The position numbers and the translations under genes were made by a program. From assembly GCA_003427395.1 (NCBI GenBank), contig BFEA01000175.1:1656584-1699028 (forward strand): a stretch of 42,445 nucleotides of DNA, given 5' to 3'. Source of the DNA: Chara braunii. Lineage: Eukaryota; Streptophyta; Charophyceae; Charales; Characeae. The notes under the pieces were generated by a model, which was not told the origin of the DNA, searched no databases, and saw only the letters and a program-made list of their open reading frames with translations. Positions 22,851 through 34,867 of the stretch are shown piece after piece (within the stretch, counting starts at the first letter, position 1; each line of letters opens with the position of its first letter).

Positions 22851-22990
22851 TCTGCAGTTGGCTTTCCATCTCTCTGTTGATATCTCGTGATCCTCCTCTG
22901 CTCGGGTATTGTCTGATTCCTCTGCAGTTGGCTTTCCATCTCTCTGTGGATATCTCGTGATCCTCCTCTGCTCGGGTATTGTCTGATTCC
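22851..22990. repeat. 70-bp tandem duplication
   Basis: Units 22851-22920 and 22921-22990 begin TCTGCAGTTGGCTTTCCATC and end GGGTATTGTCTGATTCC. They are almost identical, so the duplication is recent. Confidence 0.95.
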
Positions 22991-23125
22991 CGGCGTCGGT
23001 TTGAAAGGATGCTTGCAGTCCCATTTCGATCCAGGTTCATGGATTCATTTTGGTGCTGATGTCATTTTTTCCTGTTTTGTCTTTTTCGTTGATTGCAGGT
23101 TGTGAGAAGCTTTTGAGTGTTCGAC

Positions 23126-26100
23126 ATGACAGTGGGAGGCGTCTCCTGCTCCAGTGAGGGACATAGTTCATCTTCCGCCTCTCGCCTGAAGATGGCGACA
23201 GGCCGTGGAACGGCTTCGCAGCTGGGTAAGGTTGTTGGGTCTCGTCCTCATCACCGATCAGTTGGACACGTGGCGTCAGACTCGAATTCTAGCGGACGTC
23301 GCACTCCGCCTCGCTCGCACACGTTGTCTTCGTCCTCGGTGTCGCGCTTTGGCAGGGATTTGCCGCGGACAGGGGGGCGACACGAGGGCATCTCGTGCTC
23401 GTTACCCTCCTCTCCTGTAGGTGCGCTCCAGAAAGAAAAGAGCGATTCGGGTATTCATCATCAGCACGGTGCGAAAGAAAACATATCGCGAGAGAATCTT
23501 CATCCTTCTTCCCAAGATCCTCTCAAGGATGCAAGCGACGCAGCCGCCATTCATCCCGTTGAAGTTGTCGGGCGTTTCAGAGATGATCCCCTCGGTGATT
23601 GTGCACCCTCGTCTGTCGTTCTCACACCGAGTCGGCGCAATGTCCGCGTCGATAACAAGGTCTACGTGCTGGATGGAGTGTCGGTTTCACGTGAGGAATC
23701 TTTGGAGAAATTTTACCAGAGGTACGTGCAGAAGAGGATCGAAGACGTTGTTGAAGGCGGACGGTGCACGGTGATGATGTACGGACCCACTGGGTCGGGG
23801 AAGAGCTACACGACTTTTGCGCCAGGAAAGGGCCTTGCGTACCAAGCAGTGGAACAAATGATGGGCTGCATGACGAAGCCAACTTCGCCATTGCGGTTGG
23901 GAGAAGGAGGGAGTTCAGGCGGCAACGACGGGATGCGTAGGCGAAGCGGCGGCGGTGGAGGGGTGCTGAGCGAAGTGTTCGCTGGTGGAAGCAATGGAGG
24001 AGGTCCCAGTCCGAGAGCTAAAAGGCCGCTCGTCGTGCAAGCGACGGTGCTGGAGATTTATAACGAGAGGGTGTATGATCTGTTGGCTTCGACTTCTGCA
24101 GCCGGAGCTGCCGGCCAGGCGATCGGTAATGCGTCTATAAGGGGGAGGGAAGGCCCGGGAGGGGAAAAGATCCCTCGGGTCGAAGTGAGGGGTGGAGAGG
24201 CCGTCGGGTCCTTGTCCATCTCAGGATCGGAGCCGAAGAATTTGATGCGTGCAATCGAACGCGGAATTCGACGGCGTGTTCAGGCCTGTACAGAGCTCAA
24301 TCATAGAAGCTCAAGAAGCCATTGCATGCTGATCTTGAGGATCCCTGAGGTCGGTGGGAAGTTAACAATCGTCGATATGGCAGGCAGCGAGAGCGCAGAG
24401 CGTGCTGGGGTCACCGGAGAAGAGGTCAAGCAGACGGGAGCTATAAACAAAGGTCTGAGAGCATGGCGCCGAGTCGTGGATGCCAAGGTGACTGGAGACG
24501 CGCACGTTCCCTATCGTGACAGTAAGCTGACGGAGTTGCTGAGGGAATCCTTTGAAGGCGAAGGAAGGATCTTGATGATACTATGTGCGAGTCCTGCAGC
24601 AAGCCAGGTTCATGAAACGATAGGCACGCTGACTTATGGCGCGAAGGCGAAGAGGATAATCAAGCCTGTGATTGTCGAGAGGGCCGAAGGTGGGGAGGCG
24701 GCAAAAGAAATGGAGACGTTGCGTGCGTGCATGGAGAAGAACGATTCGCGGTTGGAAATGATGAAAGTGAGCTGGGAAAGACGCGACGGCGAGAAGGATG
24801 CACAGCTGCGCGAGATGAAGAGAAAGATCGATGTATTGCAGAGGCGCTTGAAAGACGAGGAAGACAAACGGGTGCGGGAGGTAGAGACGATCCGAGCTGT
24901 CTATGAGAGAGCCCGGGCAGAGGATCACGAGATGTGGGCATTGGAGAGGAGGGACTTGTTGACCAAGGTTCGGGACTTGGAGGTGGCGCTTGCATTAGAA
25001 AGTCAAAGAAATGCACTAGTCCAGAGCGAGGAGGTGTGCGAACGGCCGCTCGTCGAGGGTAAGGTGGTTGAGAGAAGCAGGAGGAGCAGGGAGAAAGGCA
25101 TCGAGCAGCCATATGATGTCGCTTGTGGAGGAGAAGACGTGCTGGTTGGCGACGAAGGTGCTGACCCCGTCGCAGGTAATGCGGTGGAGTTGAATCGTGA
25201 TGATGGCATGGATGATGATGACGATGATCAATGTCGTAATGAGGATGATAATGCTGCTGCGGGGTCGAACGATGTTGTTTCTGTTGCTGCTGCTGCTGGT
25301 GATGATGATGATGGCAATGATGATGTTGACCTTTACCATAATGCTAATGATGATGATGATGATGATGATGGTAATGATGATCATAAAGATGGCCCGTTGA
25401 ATGATGTTGTATCTGCAGGCGCTGCTGATTATGATGATGATGATGGTGATGGTAATGGTGATGATAATGATAGCCCTGCATTGTATCCTGCTGCTTCTCT
25501 TGCTGCTCCTGATGATGGTCCAGGGGATGATATGGTAGACGACAAGGTGGACGTCTCTTCCACTTCTGCAGTCGGTCATTTTGTTAATGACGGAGGCACT
25601 CCCGCCGGGACTGCCAGAATTGCCATTCGTGAGTCTAAGGTAAGCGATGGGGAACTGCGGGATGGGGATGGCGACCGATCGGCGGTAGGTAATCCAGGCG
25701 CGGATGTGTTGGTGGATGCCTCTTCCACTCCCGCTGCTGATTGTGTTGTTACTGACGGACGGAGTGGTGCAACAGTTTATTATGCTGATGTTGTTGGGCA
25801 ATCTGGTGATGGCGACGGCCGACGGGAGTCGGGCAATGCAAAGATGGTAGTGGATATCTCTTCCACCCGCGCCGAGATTATTTGTTCCGTTGATGATGGA
25901 GGCAGCGTTGCAGATACTACTGCGAATGTCGTTGCCGTATCTAGTGGGGACGTTGCAGTACGGAATGCTGAAGACGACGACCAATTGGCATTAGTACGGA
26001 ATGCTGAAGACGACGACCAATCGGCATTAATAGGCTCGACAAGGGCAGTGGTGGACATGTCGTCTGCTCCTTGCAACGGTCCTGATGATGAAGCAGGTGG

Positions 26101-29100
26101 TGATGCCTCGGCTTCCGCAGAGGACGTTGTCGGATATGCTGTCGTGACACCAGCGCAGAACCCGGAGGGGAAGGAGGATAAGTTCCCCATCTCGTCAGGT
26201 TCCGAGGCGGATTCGACTGGGCTTTGTGAGGAGCTGAGAAGAAAGCTGGTTTTATATGATGACGTGGAGTCTTCTGTAGGTAACGACGTGTCTGCACACG
26301 TGTCGTCGTCTTGGAGCGGGAATGATGATGGCTCGCTTGAAGCATGCTCTTGCTTTGCTGTGGGGGAACCGACGGAGAGAACGCTAACATTTGGCGTACT
26401 TGAGACACACGAGGTGTCGATCAAGCCGATGCCGACAGCGCCTAATTTGGAAGAGATGGGCTCTGATCCGAACGTCCCGATTTGTGAAGTGCCAGTTAGC
26501 CATCACTTGATGGGTTCATCGGAAGAAGACGGATCTTGCGTAGCAGTTGTGCAAGTGCCAGTTAGCCATCACTTGATGGGTTCATCGGAAGAAGATGGAT
26601 CTTGCGTAGCGGTTGTCCTGGACAACCAGAGCGTAGCAGCAGCAGATAGATCGTGTATTGCAGTTGTGCAGAATGCGGTCGTGGGTGTGGGTTGTGCAGA
26701 TGAGAAGGTGGAAGAGATGGTCCCTAGTGCGGACAAGGTCCCTGAAGACCCACTTGGCCAGCAGCATGCGTTAGATTCGTCGGGAGCAGATCGATCGTGC
26801 GTCGTAGCTGTGCAGGAAAATGTGGGCCTTGCAGTTGTGCGGGGAAATCCGACTGTCGCCGTCGAGGAGGACGGTTTAGAGCGGGGTGCAATTGAAACCG
26901 CAGCCGCGGAGAATGCGGCTGATGCCCCGGGAGATGATGTGGCATGTACCGAGGCAGAAGCTGATGATCAGCCGTTCAAAACTAATCAGGAACTCTTCTC
27001 CTGTACTTGTTATGACGAGGGTCTTGAGCGGACTTCAGTCGATGTCGCAGTCGAGGACGGGGCCACGGATAAGGATGGTACAAATTTGGAGGGCGCGGAT
27101 AAGGATCCTCCTAGTCTTCTGAGGGGCGAAGCGGATGTGGACGTGCTATCACCTTCTTCAGCGGCATTCGAATCATCAGCCGCAGTGGATTCGCAGACTG
27201 CGGATGATGATGAGGTGCGCGTTGCAGAGTTGTCGGAGGAGGACTCGGTACCGCGTGTGGTCACGAAATTGGCCGCGTGTCCACGGGTCCTGGGAGATAA
27301 TGAATCGCTAGTACAAGCAACAGCAGTAGCAGAAGCAGCAAGAGAGGTTATGGAGATTGCAGCTTTTCAAGAAAACCCAGTAGCTTCTACAGATAGAGAA
27401 GCGCTGCCTCCCATAACGAGTACGGGAGCGTCCGTTCTCACCACGGACACGTCCGCGCTATCTAGTGCAACAGGTGTGACAACACAGTCTGTGTGCATGG
27501 ATATAGAAAAGGCATCTGCCAGCAATGACACGGACATGGCACCCTCAACGCGTACGCAAATGTCTGTGTCTTGCAGAGCGGATGTGGATACGTCAATGCA
27601 CACAGCAGCTGACACTTCAGATGTCTCGATGCCATCTCCAAGTGCGGCGGTGCGTTCTCCAGATGTGGATTGCGCTCACCGGACGTGGGGGATGCGTTTT
27701 CCAGGTGCGGAAATGCCATCTGCGAATAACCTTGTGGCTGTGGCGTCCTCAGCGGACACGCAAATGCTTTCTCTGTCGGCAACGAGTGTGCAAGCATCCG
27801 ATCGACCAGAGGTCAGGTCGATCTCACCAATGCAATGTGCAACGCCACCAAGCAGTAGAGATGTAGAAATGCTACTAGAGAGCGCCAAAAGCCGGTCAGG
27901 AGCAGCTCCGTATACGGGCATGCCATGCTGCCTCCTATCAAATGCTCCGGCGAACGACTTTGGAAGGCAAGTCAACACGGAAGCGGATGTGGACGTGCTA
28001 TCACCTTCTTCAGCAATCAGATCAGCATCTGCAATGGATTGTGAGCTGGGTGTGTCGGCCCGATTCCCAACAATGGAGTTGGGGGGAGTGGAATGTGCAG
28101 TGGCGATGGTTGATGAAAGGCAGTCTGCGGAGATCCTCGCAGAAACGCAGACTGAAGCTGAGGATGTGGAAATGATATCACCTTCTTCAGCAATTAGATC
28201 GGTATCAGTAGTGGATCGTGAGCTGGGTGTATCGGTGCAATCCCAATCAACGGAGCCGGGAGTGGATTGTGCATCGGCGAAGGTTGACGAAAGGCACTAT
28301 GCAGGGATCCTTGCAGAAACGCAGCCTGAAGCTGTGCCGTACGACGAGCGGGGTGTGGAAATGCTAGCACCTTCTTTAGCAATTAGATCCCCCTCTTCAG
28401 CTGGAATTTGCCTAGCTTCAATGGCCCGGGAAGATGACAGGCGGGTTGGCGAGAGAGAGGCGATGAAGGTTTTGGGGACTGTTGTGTCGAAGGTTGATGA
28501 CGATGTTGCGAAGATTCATGTGGCAGAGAAGTTGGCTTGTGTTGCTCAGATTGTCCTCTTGAAGGAGTCTGAGCTCGCCGGAGAAGATGGTAGGATCTCG
28601 GGGGAGGAGTTGGCTCTTTCGCCCAGAGAGGAAACCGAAGTCGTCGGGACGATGCAGGGTGACGCAATTGCCGGGAAGGAAGGCGACGGTCATTCGACTA
28701 CAAACGTGGGCGGTGAAGGCATTGAGTCGGCCGCCGCGGAAGATCATCAGCCGGAGGAGGTGGAGGGGAAAGACAAAGACATGTTTAGGTCTTGCCTTAC
28801 AGGAGGTGATGATGAGCGTTCCGCTGCTGGTTCTGCTGAGTGTAATTGTGAGATGGCGACTTCTTGTGTGTCTGCTAACGAGGAGAGGCAGGTGGGCATG
28901 ACGGCAGCGACTTCACCGTTGGAGCCAGCAACGCAGATGAATGCCCCAGTCAGAAACGTGGGAGTGGCGGCTGGGGTGTCGTCGCGGCATCTGTCTAGTG
29001 CTGCTGTTAGTGAGGAGGTGCCGTTGGGAGCTCAGGCTGGCTTGCCTGCGGTGCAGTGTGATATTGCAGCTGAGGTTGAGCGCAAACGGCAGGCTTATCT

Positions 29101-32100
29101 TCTTGCTCTGCGGAAGGTCGGTGTTTCCAACGGGACGATGCCCACCCATTCGCGCAAACCAAGTCTGGTTGGCGATGAAAACCTCGACGGAGTACAGGCG
29201 GAGGATGAGGACGACGATCTTGTGTCGATGCAATCGCCTCTGACACCCGTCGCTGGCATTGTGTCTAATCGATCGTCGTCCCTAGTTCACAACACACGGT
29301 ATGACCGGCTGTCTGAGGAGATGACCGATGATGATGCTGAGGAAGGCGGGCGAATGAGCGATGGCCTTTCTGAGGAGGGCAGAAAAAGGAAGGTCCTCCT
29401 GTCTCCCATGATGGAATATACCCCTTCGGATGGCCCTTCTGAGGAGTATGAATACGATGGTGACGATGTGGGTCTCAGTCCTATGGAGCGTGATGCGCAT
29501 TATAGTGGTTTGGAGGATGAAGACGAAGTCCAGCTGGAAGTCGATCAGTCCCAGCAGGTCTATTTTGAGCCGTATAGAGCCAATCATTACCCTGCTCTGT
29601 CACCCATCACGGAAGTGACCGAGGATTTCGATGACGCGGATGCGAACGAGGACGGGGAGGAGGTTACAGGAAGGTTGAAGGAATCCTCCTCGTCGGAGAT
29701 TGCCAAGCGCGACGAGGAGGAAGATGACGACCAATGTCTCTGGGACGAAGTGAATCTCGACGATGCCCAGAATTCTCCGGTGAGTCCTCCTGCGACTTGT
29801 CTGGAGAATGCCTCCTCGGCAATTGCCTTGGGTACCGGTCACGGTCCCCATCCTACCGGTAATAGTCAAGAGGGTATCCAAGTGACCTACGTGGAGACTA
29901 AGGAGCAGGGACCACACTTGAACGAAGGGAGAGAAGAGGACGAAGGGAGTATCCAAGTGTCCTATGTGGAGACGAAGGAGAACGGACCAGAGTTGAAGGA
30001 AGGGAGAGAAGAGGATGAGCTGAAGTTGAGGGACTCTGTGGAGGGTGAGGGTGGTGATGCTAAGGAGGGGTCGTTGCAAACCGGATGGTCGAAGAAGACG
30101 CTGGAAGGCGAAGAAGAGCAGGACACGCAGGTTCAGATGAAGAGTACTGATTTCTTGCAATCTCGAGAAAGCGGCATTGTTTGTTGTGCTGTTGCCGGCA
30201 ATCCTACGCAGTCGTGCGTGGCGTTGCTTGGTGTAGAGCGGACGTTTGCCGTTGATGCTGCAGCAGTGGAAATCAATACCGAAGATGTATTAGATACTAA
30301 TGTGCAGGCAGAAGCGAACGACCGATCTGATTGTGCGGCGAGCCTTACGAGAGTGGAAGAGACTGATGTCAAAGCCGATTCCCCCCGACAGAAGAATGCA
30401 GCAGTTTCACCACTCGTTGCTAAGGCGGAGGACCAAGTTGCGGAAGCCTCCCCTGGCCTGGGGTCGGAAACAAGACGGAGGGCCATACTGGGCAACATCT
30501 TCTTGATGTGCGGGTCGAGGCGCGAGCTTCTTGTTTCTGTATCACGAAAAAAGGATGATGACTCGGACTCGTTGTCTAATCAATGCTGTGATCAGGCCCT
30601 TCCCTCGGATGCAGAGTGGTGTCTGGACAAGGGTGGTAAGGAGAAGGAGGAGAAGGAGGAGAAGGAGGAGGAGAAGGACGAAGTTGCGTTGCCCGATGTG
30701 AAGGAGGAGGCCACTGCGCCTGATGATGGTGATAAGGGCGAGGAGAAGGAACAGCCTGTGCTCTCACTTGCCGGCGGTGTTGCAGGGGGCGAAGGGCACT
30801 TGCAGCAAGATCCTAAGTTCGACCACCAAGTTCCGTTGACGAACGAGCTGGTCAGTTTGAGATCGGGAAGGCCCAGTCGTGGAGGAGCTGTATGGGAAGA
30901 TGAGGATTGGCTGAGCTCGCCTACGGTGGGTGGTGGGACTGCAAAGAGACTGGACTTCAGCAACGTATGCTCGCCTGCGTCTTCGTACAAGAGTATGGAG
31001 TTCTCTCCCCTGGCATCCTATCTTACTTCGCTTCCATTTTCAAGCATGCTGAACAAGAACCAGCAGCTGCAAAGCAACTCACACTCCACGGAGCTTGCCT
31101 TTAGTGCAGCCCTCTCTTGCTCGTTGGCGGCGGCGAGAGCCTCTGCAGATGCGTTGGTGATGACTGCAGAAGGAGAGGGAGCGGCGCCTTCTGCAGCCGA
31201 TCCCAAGGATGGACCGGACGCTTCTGCGCCTAGTGATGAACCACACCAGTTGCCGAGTGATGAGGTTGAAGCTGAGGACGCTCACCAGTTCCCGTGTGAC
31301 GATGAGGTTGAAGCCGAGGACGCTCACGGAGAGGAGACGATGACTTTGTCGAGCGTTCTGACTAGCACCGACGCAGTCGGCGCAGTCGAGGAGGAGAGGC
31401 AGGGGAGTGATGTCCCTCCTCGGAGATTGCAAAGCAGTACAAATGGTTCGGTCGACAGTGATGATGTTGTTGAGAACAGTGAAGCAGTACAGGTGGGGGT
31501 TGTTCCTGAGGGTGAAAAGTCGCCCGATGTTCGCAGCAGCGGCAGTGCTGTGGACGTCGTCGTCGACAAAGTCGTTATCCTGGTCTCTGGAGGAGGAGCT
31601 GAGACAGTGGAGGATGTCTCGTGCAGCGGATTCCTCAGAAAATCCATTTCCGATCCGGATTTGTATTCTAGAATGGCCTCTCGTGAAAGCGAGGACACTG
31701 CAGTCATAGGTCAAGCCGACGACGTCGGGATTCAAGTAGTAGTAGGAGGAGGAGGTTCTCCCCTTGCCGCTCGTCTGACACAGAGGGATGGGGGTGGATT
31801 GGTGCGTTCGGCATCGGCCCGCACCCCGCAGCGGAGAAAAGAAGCGGAGGACGTTCGTGCAAAGAGACCGGCTTCTGCTCGTGCTGTTCTGGAGTCCCCC
31901 GGAGGAGCAGACTCTGGCGTTGGATTGCTGCGCTGTAGATCCGCACGCTCTGTCGGGGAAGGCGCAGACATCAGAAGCCGAAAGAGTGCCATCAACAGCC
32001 TGAAGGACGATCACGCCACCGATCAATCCTTTTCGTCGAACAAGAAGGAAGATATCTGTACAGTCTACGTTAAATGGGAGCCAATCGGAAAGCTGCTGGG

Positions 32101-33643
32101 GAAGTCGACTGTGAGATCCTCTGGTGGCAAGGCGGTCACCGTTCTGACCGTGCGCAAGGGCAACAGTCTGGCGGACCTTCGGGTACAAATCGAGAAGCAT
32201 GTGGGAGAAACGAAGAGACGGTTTCAGTTCGTCACGTCAGGGGTAAGACTCGTCTGCCAAAAACACAAAAACATTAGTGCCCCACCTGGGCCACCTCTCT
32301 TTGTACCTCTCGTCTTAACCCCACTGACAAGTTTAAAGAAGCTGTATATCTGCTGCAATTTTCCCGTTCAGAAAACCTGTTTGTGACAAGCTGTAACGTT
32401 AAAGACTTTGACGGAGTGTCGCAGAGGGGCCTGATGTTGATGGTATTACAGGGTTATCACCATTGTGCTTGCTGCGCTTGGCCCATCTGAGACTGCTCCC
32501 TCTTTACTTCTCTTCTCTCTAAGGTAATGGCGTGATCCTGACTGAATTCATCCGATGATGTTTGTGACAAGCTGTTAACGACTTGGACGGAGTTTCGAAG
32601 AGGCCTGATGTTGATGGTATGACAGGGTTATCACCGGTGTGCTTGCTACGCTTGCCCCATCTGAGACTGCTCTCTCTTTACTTCTCTCTCTAAGGTAATG
32701 GCGTGATACTGACTGAATTCATCCGACGATGTTTGTGACAAGCTGTTAACGACTTGGACGGAGTGTCGAAGAGGCCTGATGTTGATGGTATGACAGGGTT
32801 ATCACCGGTGTGCGTGCTACGCTTGCCCATCTGAGACTGCTCTTTCTTTACTTACCTCTCTAAGGCAATGGTGTGACAGGGTTATCACCGGTGTGCTTGC
32901 TACTTCTCTCTCTGAGGCAACGGGCCGCTCGTCCGTGCGTGTGTGCGAGATTCACTAGTTATGCCAGCTGGCTGTTTATTTTGTTTATTGCATGCCTGCA
33001 GTTTTTGCCCTTGATATATGGGTAATCTTCGCGACTGAATATTTGGCTTCTTTTCTGTGTTGTTTGCTCATCAGGTAGTTGTATTCGCTTTGTGACTTAG
33101 TTGTATTAGCTTTGTGACTTTCGTGATTCTGGACCGTTCTGACTCAGTCTTATTGTTTGTTTGTTATTCTGTTGTTTGAACCAGGACGGTGGGGTTGTCG
33201 AGAGAAACCATGAGACTGTATTGAAGGTGGGGTCTCTCTCCGAATGCCCGAACGTGCGTGGAAGCCGACTTGCTATCCTCCGGATTCCGGCTAGCCATGC
33301 CCCCACCAGTGTTCCTGGAAGCTCATCGGCGCACGTAACGGACGCACAGGTGAAGCCAGACTCACCCTTGAGGGTGCTAAACTGCAATTCGAGTCAGGAG
33401 CTGAGTTCTGAGGTTGACGGAGGCGTTGGATGTAGCAAGGATCAAGGGCTGAAGCCTGCTGGAAGCGGCAATGTGGAAAGGGGGGCGTCAGGGTTGAAAG
33501 GGGGATTGCAGAGCAACCGAAAAGGCAGCGCGATGGGAAAGCAAAATGTCATGTCCTCGCGGGTGATACGTCGCCCTCTCGTTCGATCCGGTCTGTCATC
33601 ACCAGGTAAAACGGACTGCAACACGCCGACTCGAGAGGCCTAA
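23126..33643 (+). CDS. KIN10A: Kinesin-10 (PAKRP2/KIN-10A class) with giant acidic tail
   Basis: Join of 23126-32242 and 33185-33643, about 3,191 residues. ATG 23126 is the first after an in-frame TGA (23114-23116). The motor spans about residues 145-510: EVVGRFRD at the start, P-loop GPTGSGKS (220-227), LEIYNERVYDLL (from 309), switch I NHRSSRSH (392-399), switch II DMAGSE (417-422), and YGAKAKRI (from 504). The P-loop with Pro-Thr and the DMAGSE/ILMILCASP text are typical of plant PAKRP2/KIN-10A, which moves vesicle cargo to phragmoplast plus ends in Arabidopsis. A Gly/Ser-rich insert (about 255-300) interrupts the motor. A coiled coil follows (520-630). Residues 690-2,950 are acidic and repeat-rich. 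A ubiquitin-like segment (2976 to about 3073) crosses the intron, ahead of a basic tail. Land-plant KIN-10A is under 1,000 residues, so the middle is greatly expanded. I see no need for other introns. The class is confident; cargo and localisation are inferred. Confidence 0.93.
25195..25530 (+). repeat. Coding GAT microsatellite (poly-Asp region of the kinesin)
   Basis: GATGATGAT runs separated by GCT/GCA-rich stretches encode several Asp runs (up to seven) within residues about 690-800. The translation stays in frame throughout, as expected for triplet slippage. Confidence 0.9.
25958..26029 (+). repeat. 36-bp coding tandem repeat
   Basis: Units at 25958 and 25994 encode VRNAEDDDQLAL and VRNAEDDDQSAL (residues 945-968). 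They differ at very few bases. Confidence 0.95.
26489..26620 (+). repeat. 66-bp coding tandem repeat
   Basis: Units at 26489 and 26555 encode two 22-residue copies beginning VPVSHHLMGSSEEDGS (residues 1122-1165). Nearly all differences are silent. Confidence 0.95.
27131..28395 (+). repeat. Diverged ~60-residue repeats with VDVLSPSSA core
   Basis: The core DVDVLSPSSA or DVEMISPSSA occurs near 27131, 27981, 28164 and 28359 (last as VEMLAPSLA). In the last three it is followed by IRS, then ELGVS, DERxxAxILAETQ and the next core. The Ser-Pro in each core is a possible phosphosite. Confidence 0.8.
29870..30020 (+). repeat. ~72-bp coding tandem repeat
   Basis: Two units encode IQVTYVETKEQGPHLNEGRE and IQVSYVETKENGPELKEGRE, each followed by acidic residues. 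Confidence 0.9.
32243..33184 (+). other. Last intron of the kinesin gene
   Basis: Donor GGG then GTAAGA at 32242/32243. Acceptor TTGTTTGAACCAG ending at 33184, preceded by a T-rich tract. Both junctions are phase 0. Read-through would add a non-conserved tail and stop at 32386. Splicing instead continues the ubiquitin-like segment: RFQFVTSG joined to DGGVVERN, then a strand-like LAILRI. Confidence 0.9.
32381..32924. repeat. Intronic tandem repeat of 171-181 bp, three units plus a fragment
   Basis: TTGTGACAAGCTGT starts units at 32381, 32562 and 32733. Each has GGCCTGATGTTGATGGTAT, CAGGGTTATCACC, CCATCTGAGACTGCTC and TCTAAGG in order. A shortened unit follows from about 32871. Confidence 0.93.
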
Positions 33644-34037
33644 GCAAAGCCGCTTGGTACTCGAACACACAGCCTTTCCGCTTGCTGTTGTTGGTCCTTC
33701 GCTTTGCGATGCAAAACATGCTGTTGTTGGTCTTGTACCCGCTTTCATTCTCTTACGTCAGCCTAGCTAGCTAGTTAACGTGCTGTATTGACTGTGTATT
33801 CATATGTTATTGACAATTTTCGTTGTTTTCGTGTTGTAGCTCTTTGATTACAAGTCTGCCAGCAAGTTCTACGGCGTAGTAGGAGGCAAAGGGCACCGAT
33901 TTCTTAGGTGTGTGTAGCAAGATATAAGGTTTGTAGTACTTTGTACGGGTAGTTACCAGAGGCGCTGGGCCTTGATTGGCATGAAGAGTGATGAGAGCGA
34001 CATGTTCTATTGATGCCAGCTATTTTTAGCCCGGTGG
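33644..34037. other. 3' flank of the kinesin gene
   Basis: Non-coding DNA after the TAA at 33641-33643, probably 3'UTR in part. I do not see an unambiguous polyadenylation signal. CTAGCTAGCTAG near 33766 is a small palindrome. Confidence 0.5.
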
Positions 34038-34442
34038 TTGGCAATCGTTATGATATCGTAGAAGAAACAACACATGCCATACTAGAAGGGAAGGGAAAGG
34101 GAAGGGCAGGGAACTCTCCCGCAGTAATCGAGCGGGAGGTGGAGTCGCCTCTGGGAGATAAACTTGTCGTAGCTAGCCGGAAAGGCATTGCCCGGTGGAT
34201 GAGATGGCACAGTCCTACCCGGAAAGGCATTGCCCGGTGGATAAGATGGCACAGTCGAAATTGGCAATCGTTTTGATATCATAGAAGAAGCAGGACATGC
34301 CATACGAGAAGGGAAGTGAAAGGGAAGGGGAGGGAACTCTCCCGCACTAACTGAGCGGGAGGTGGAGTCGTCTCTGGCGAGGTAAACCTGTAGTAGCTAG
34401 CCGGAGATGCATTGCCCGGTAGGTAAGATGGCACAGTCGAAA
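34038..34442. repeat. Tandem duplication of ~180-220 bp
   Basis: TTGGCAATCGTT starts unit A at 34038 and unit B at 34261. Both contain GGGAACTCTCCCGCA, GAGCGGGAGGTGGAGTCG and GTAGCTAGCCGG. Unit A also has an internal duplication of GGAAAGGCATTGCCCGGTGG (34179 and 34220). Confidence 0.92.
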
Positions 34443-34502
34443 TTGGCGAGGAGCCTCTTTCTTAGCAAATTGTTGCAGGATGTTTTGGAGGAAGAGGAGA
34501 GG

Positions 34503-34806
34503 GAAGAAGTGGTGTGGTGGTGGGTCGCTTTTTAATGCAACTGTTTTAGAGAGAGAAGGAATGTGATATAAATGATACAACGAACAACTGAGATTCTTCT
34601 TCATTCACAGGACGGAAGAGTCATCATGAACTCGTGCCTATGTTTGGGGCGCAGAGAGTGAAGAAGCGGTGTGATGGTTGGTCGCTTTTCAATGCAACTG
34701 TTTTAGAGAGAGAAGGAATGTGATATAAATCACACAAGGAACAGCTGAGATTCTTCTTCATCCACAGGACGGAAGAGGCATCATGATCGCATGCCTATAC
34801 TTGCGT
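34503..34806. repeat. 157-bp duplication
   Basis: GAAGAAG-GGTGTG begins at 34503 and 34660. Both copies share GCAACTGTTTTAGAGAGAGA, AGGAATGTGATATAAAT and CACAGGACGGAAGAG. Confidence 0.92.
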
Positions 34807-34867
34807 GTTTGGCTTCCGCATGACGAAGCAACCAGCACTAACCTACCTGCATCTAAGCGGTAAGTCA

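Larger units (their letters stand above)
19809..23098 (+). other. Putative 5'UTR intron of the kinesin gene
   Basis: The 3' splice site is strong: a pyrimidine tract (about 23066-23090), a TGCTGAT branch-like motif near 23053, and GATTGCAG ending at 23098, 27 bases before the ATG. The donor (TACAG then GTACGATT at 19808/19809) is only the best-looking candidate; other donors downstream could be used. If it is right, the pyrimidine-rich satellites below are intronic. Confidence 0.35.

Noticed and set aside
23117-23125. GTG at 23117 as the kinesin start
   Set aside because: A nuclear gene would use the ATG at 23126, three codons on; the GTG directly follows an in-frame stop.
25016-25984. 322-codon minus-strand frame inside the kinesin exon
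   Set aside because: Antisense shadow of the GAT-rich coding region (Ile runs from ATC); the same holds for 31079-32200.
32243-32386. Read-through C-terminus of the kinesin ending at 32386
   Set aside because: A clean GTAAGA donor at the exact end of the conserved text, and a phase-0 acceptor whose exon continues the fold, make this intron sequence.
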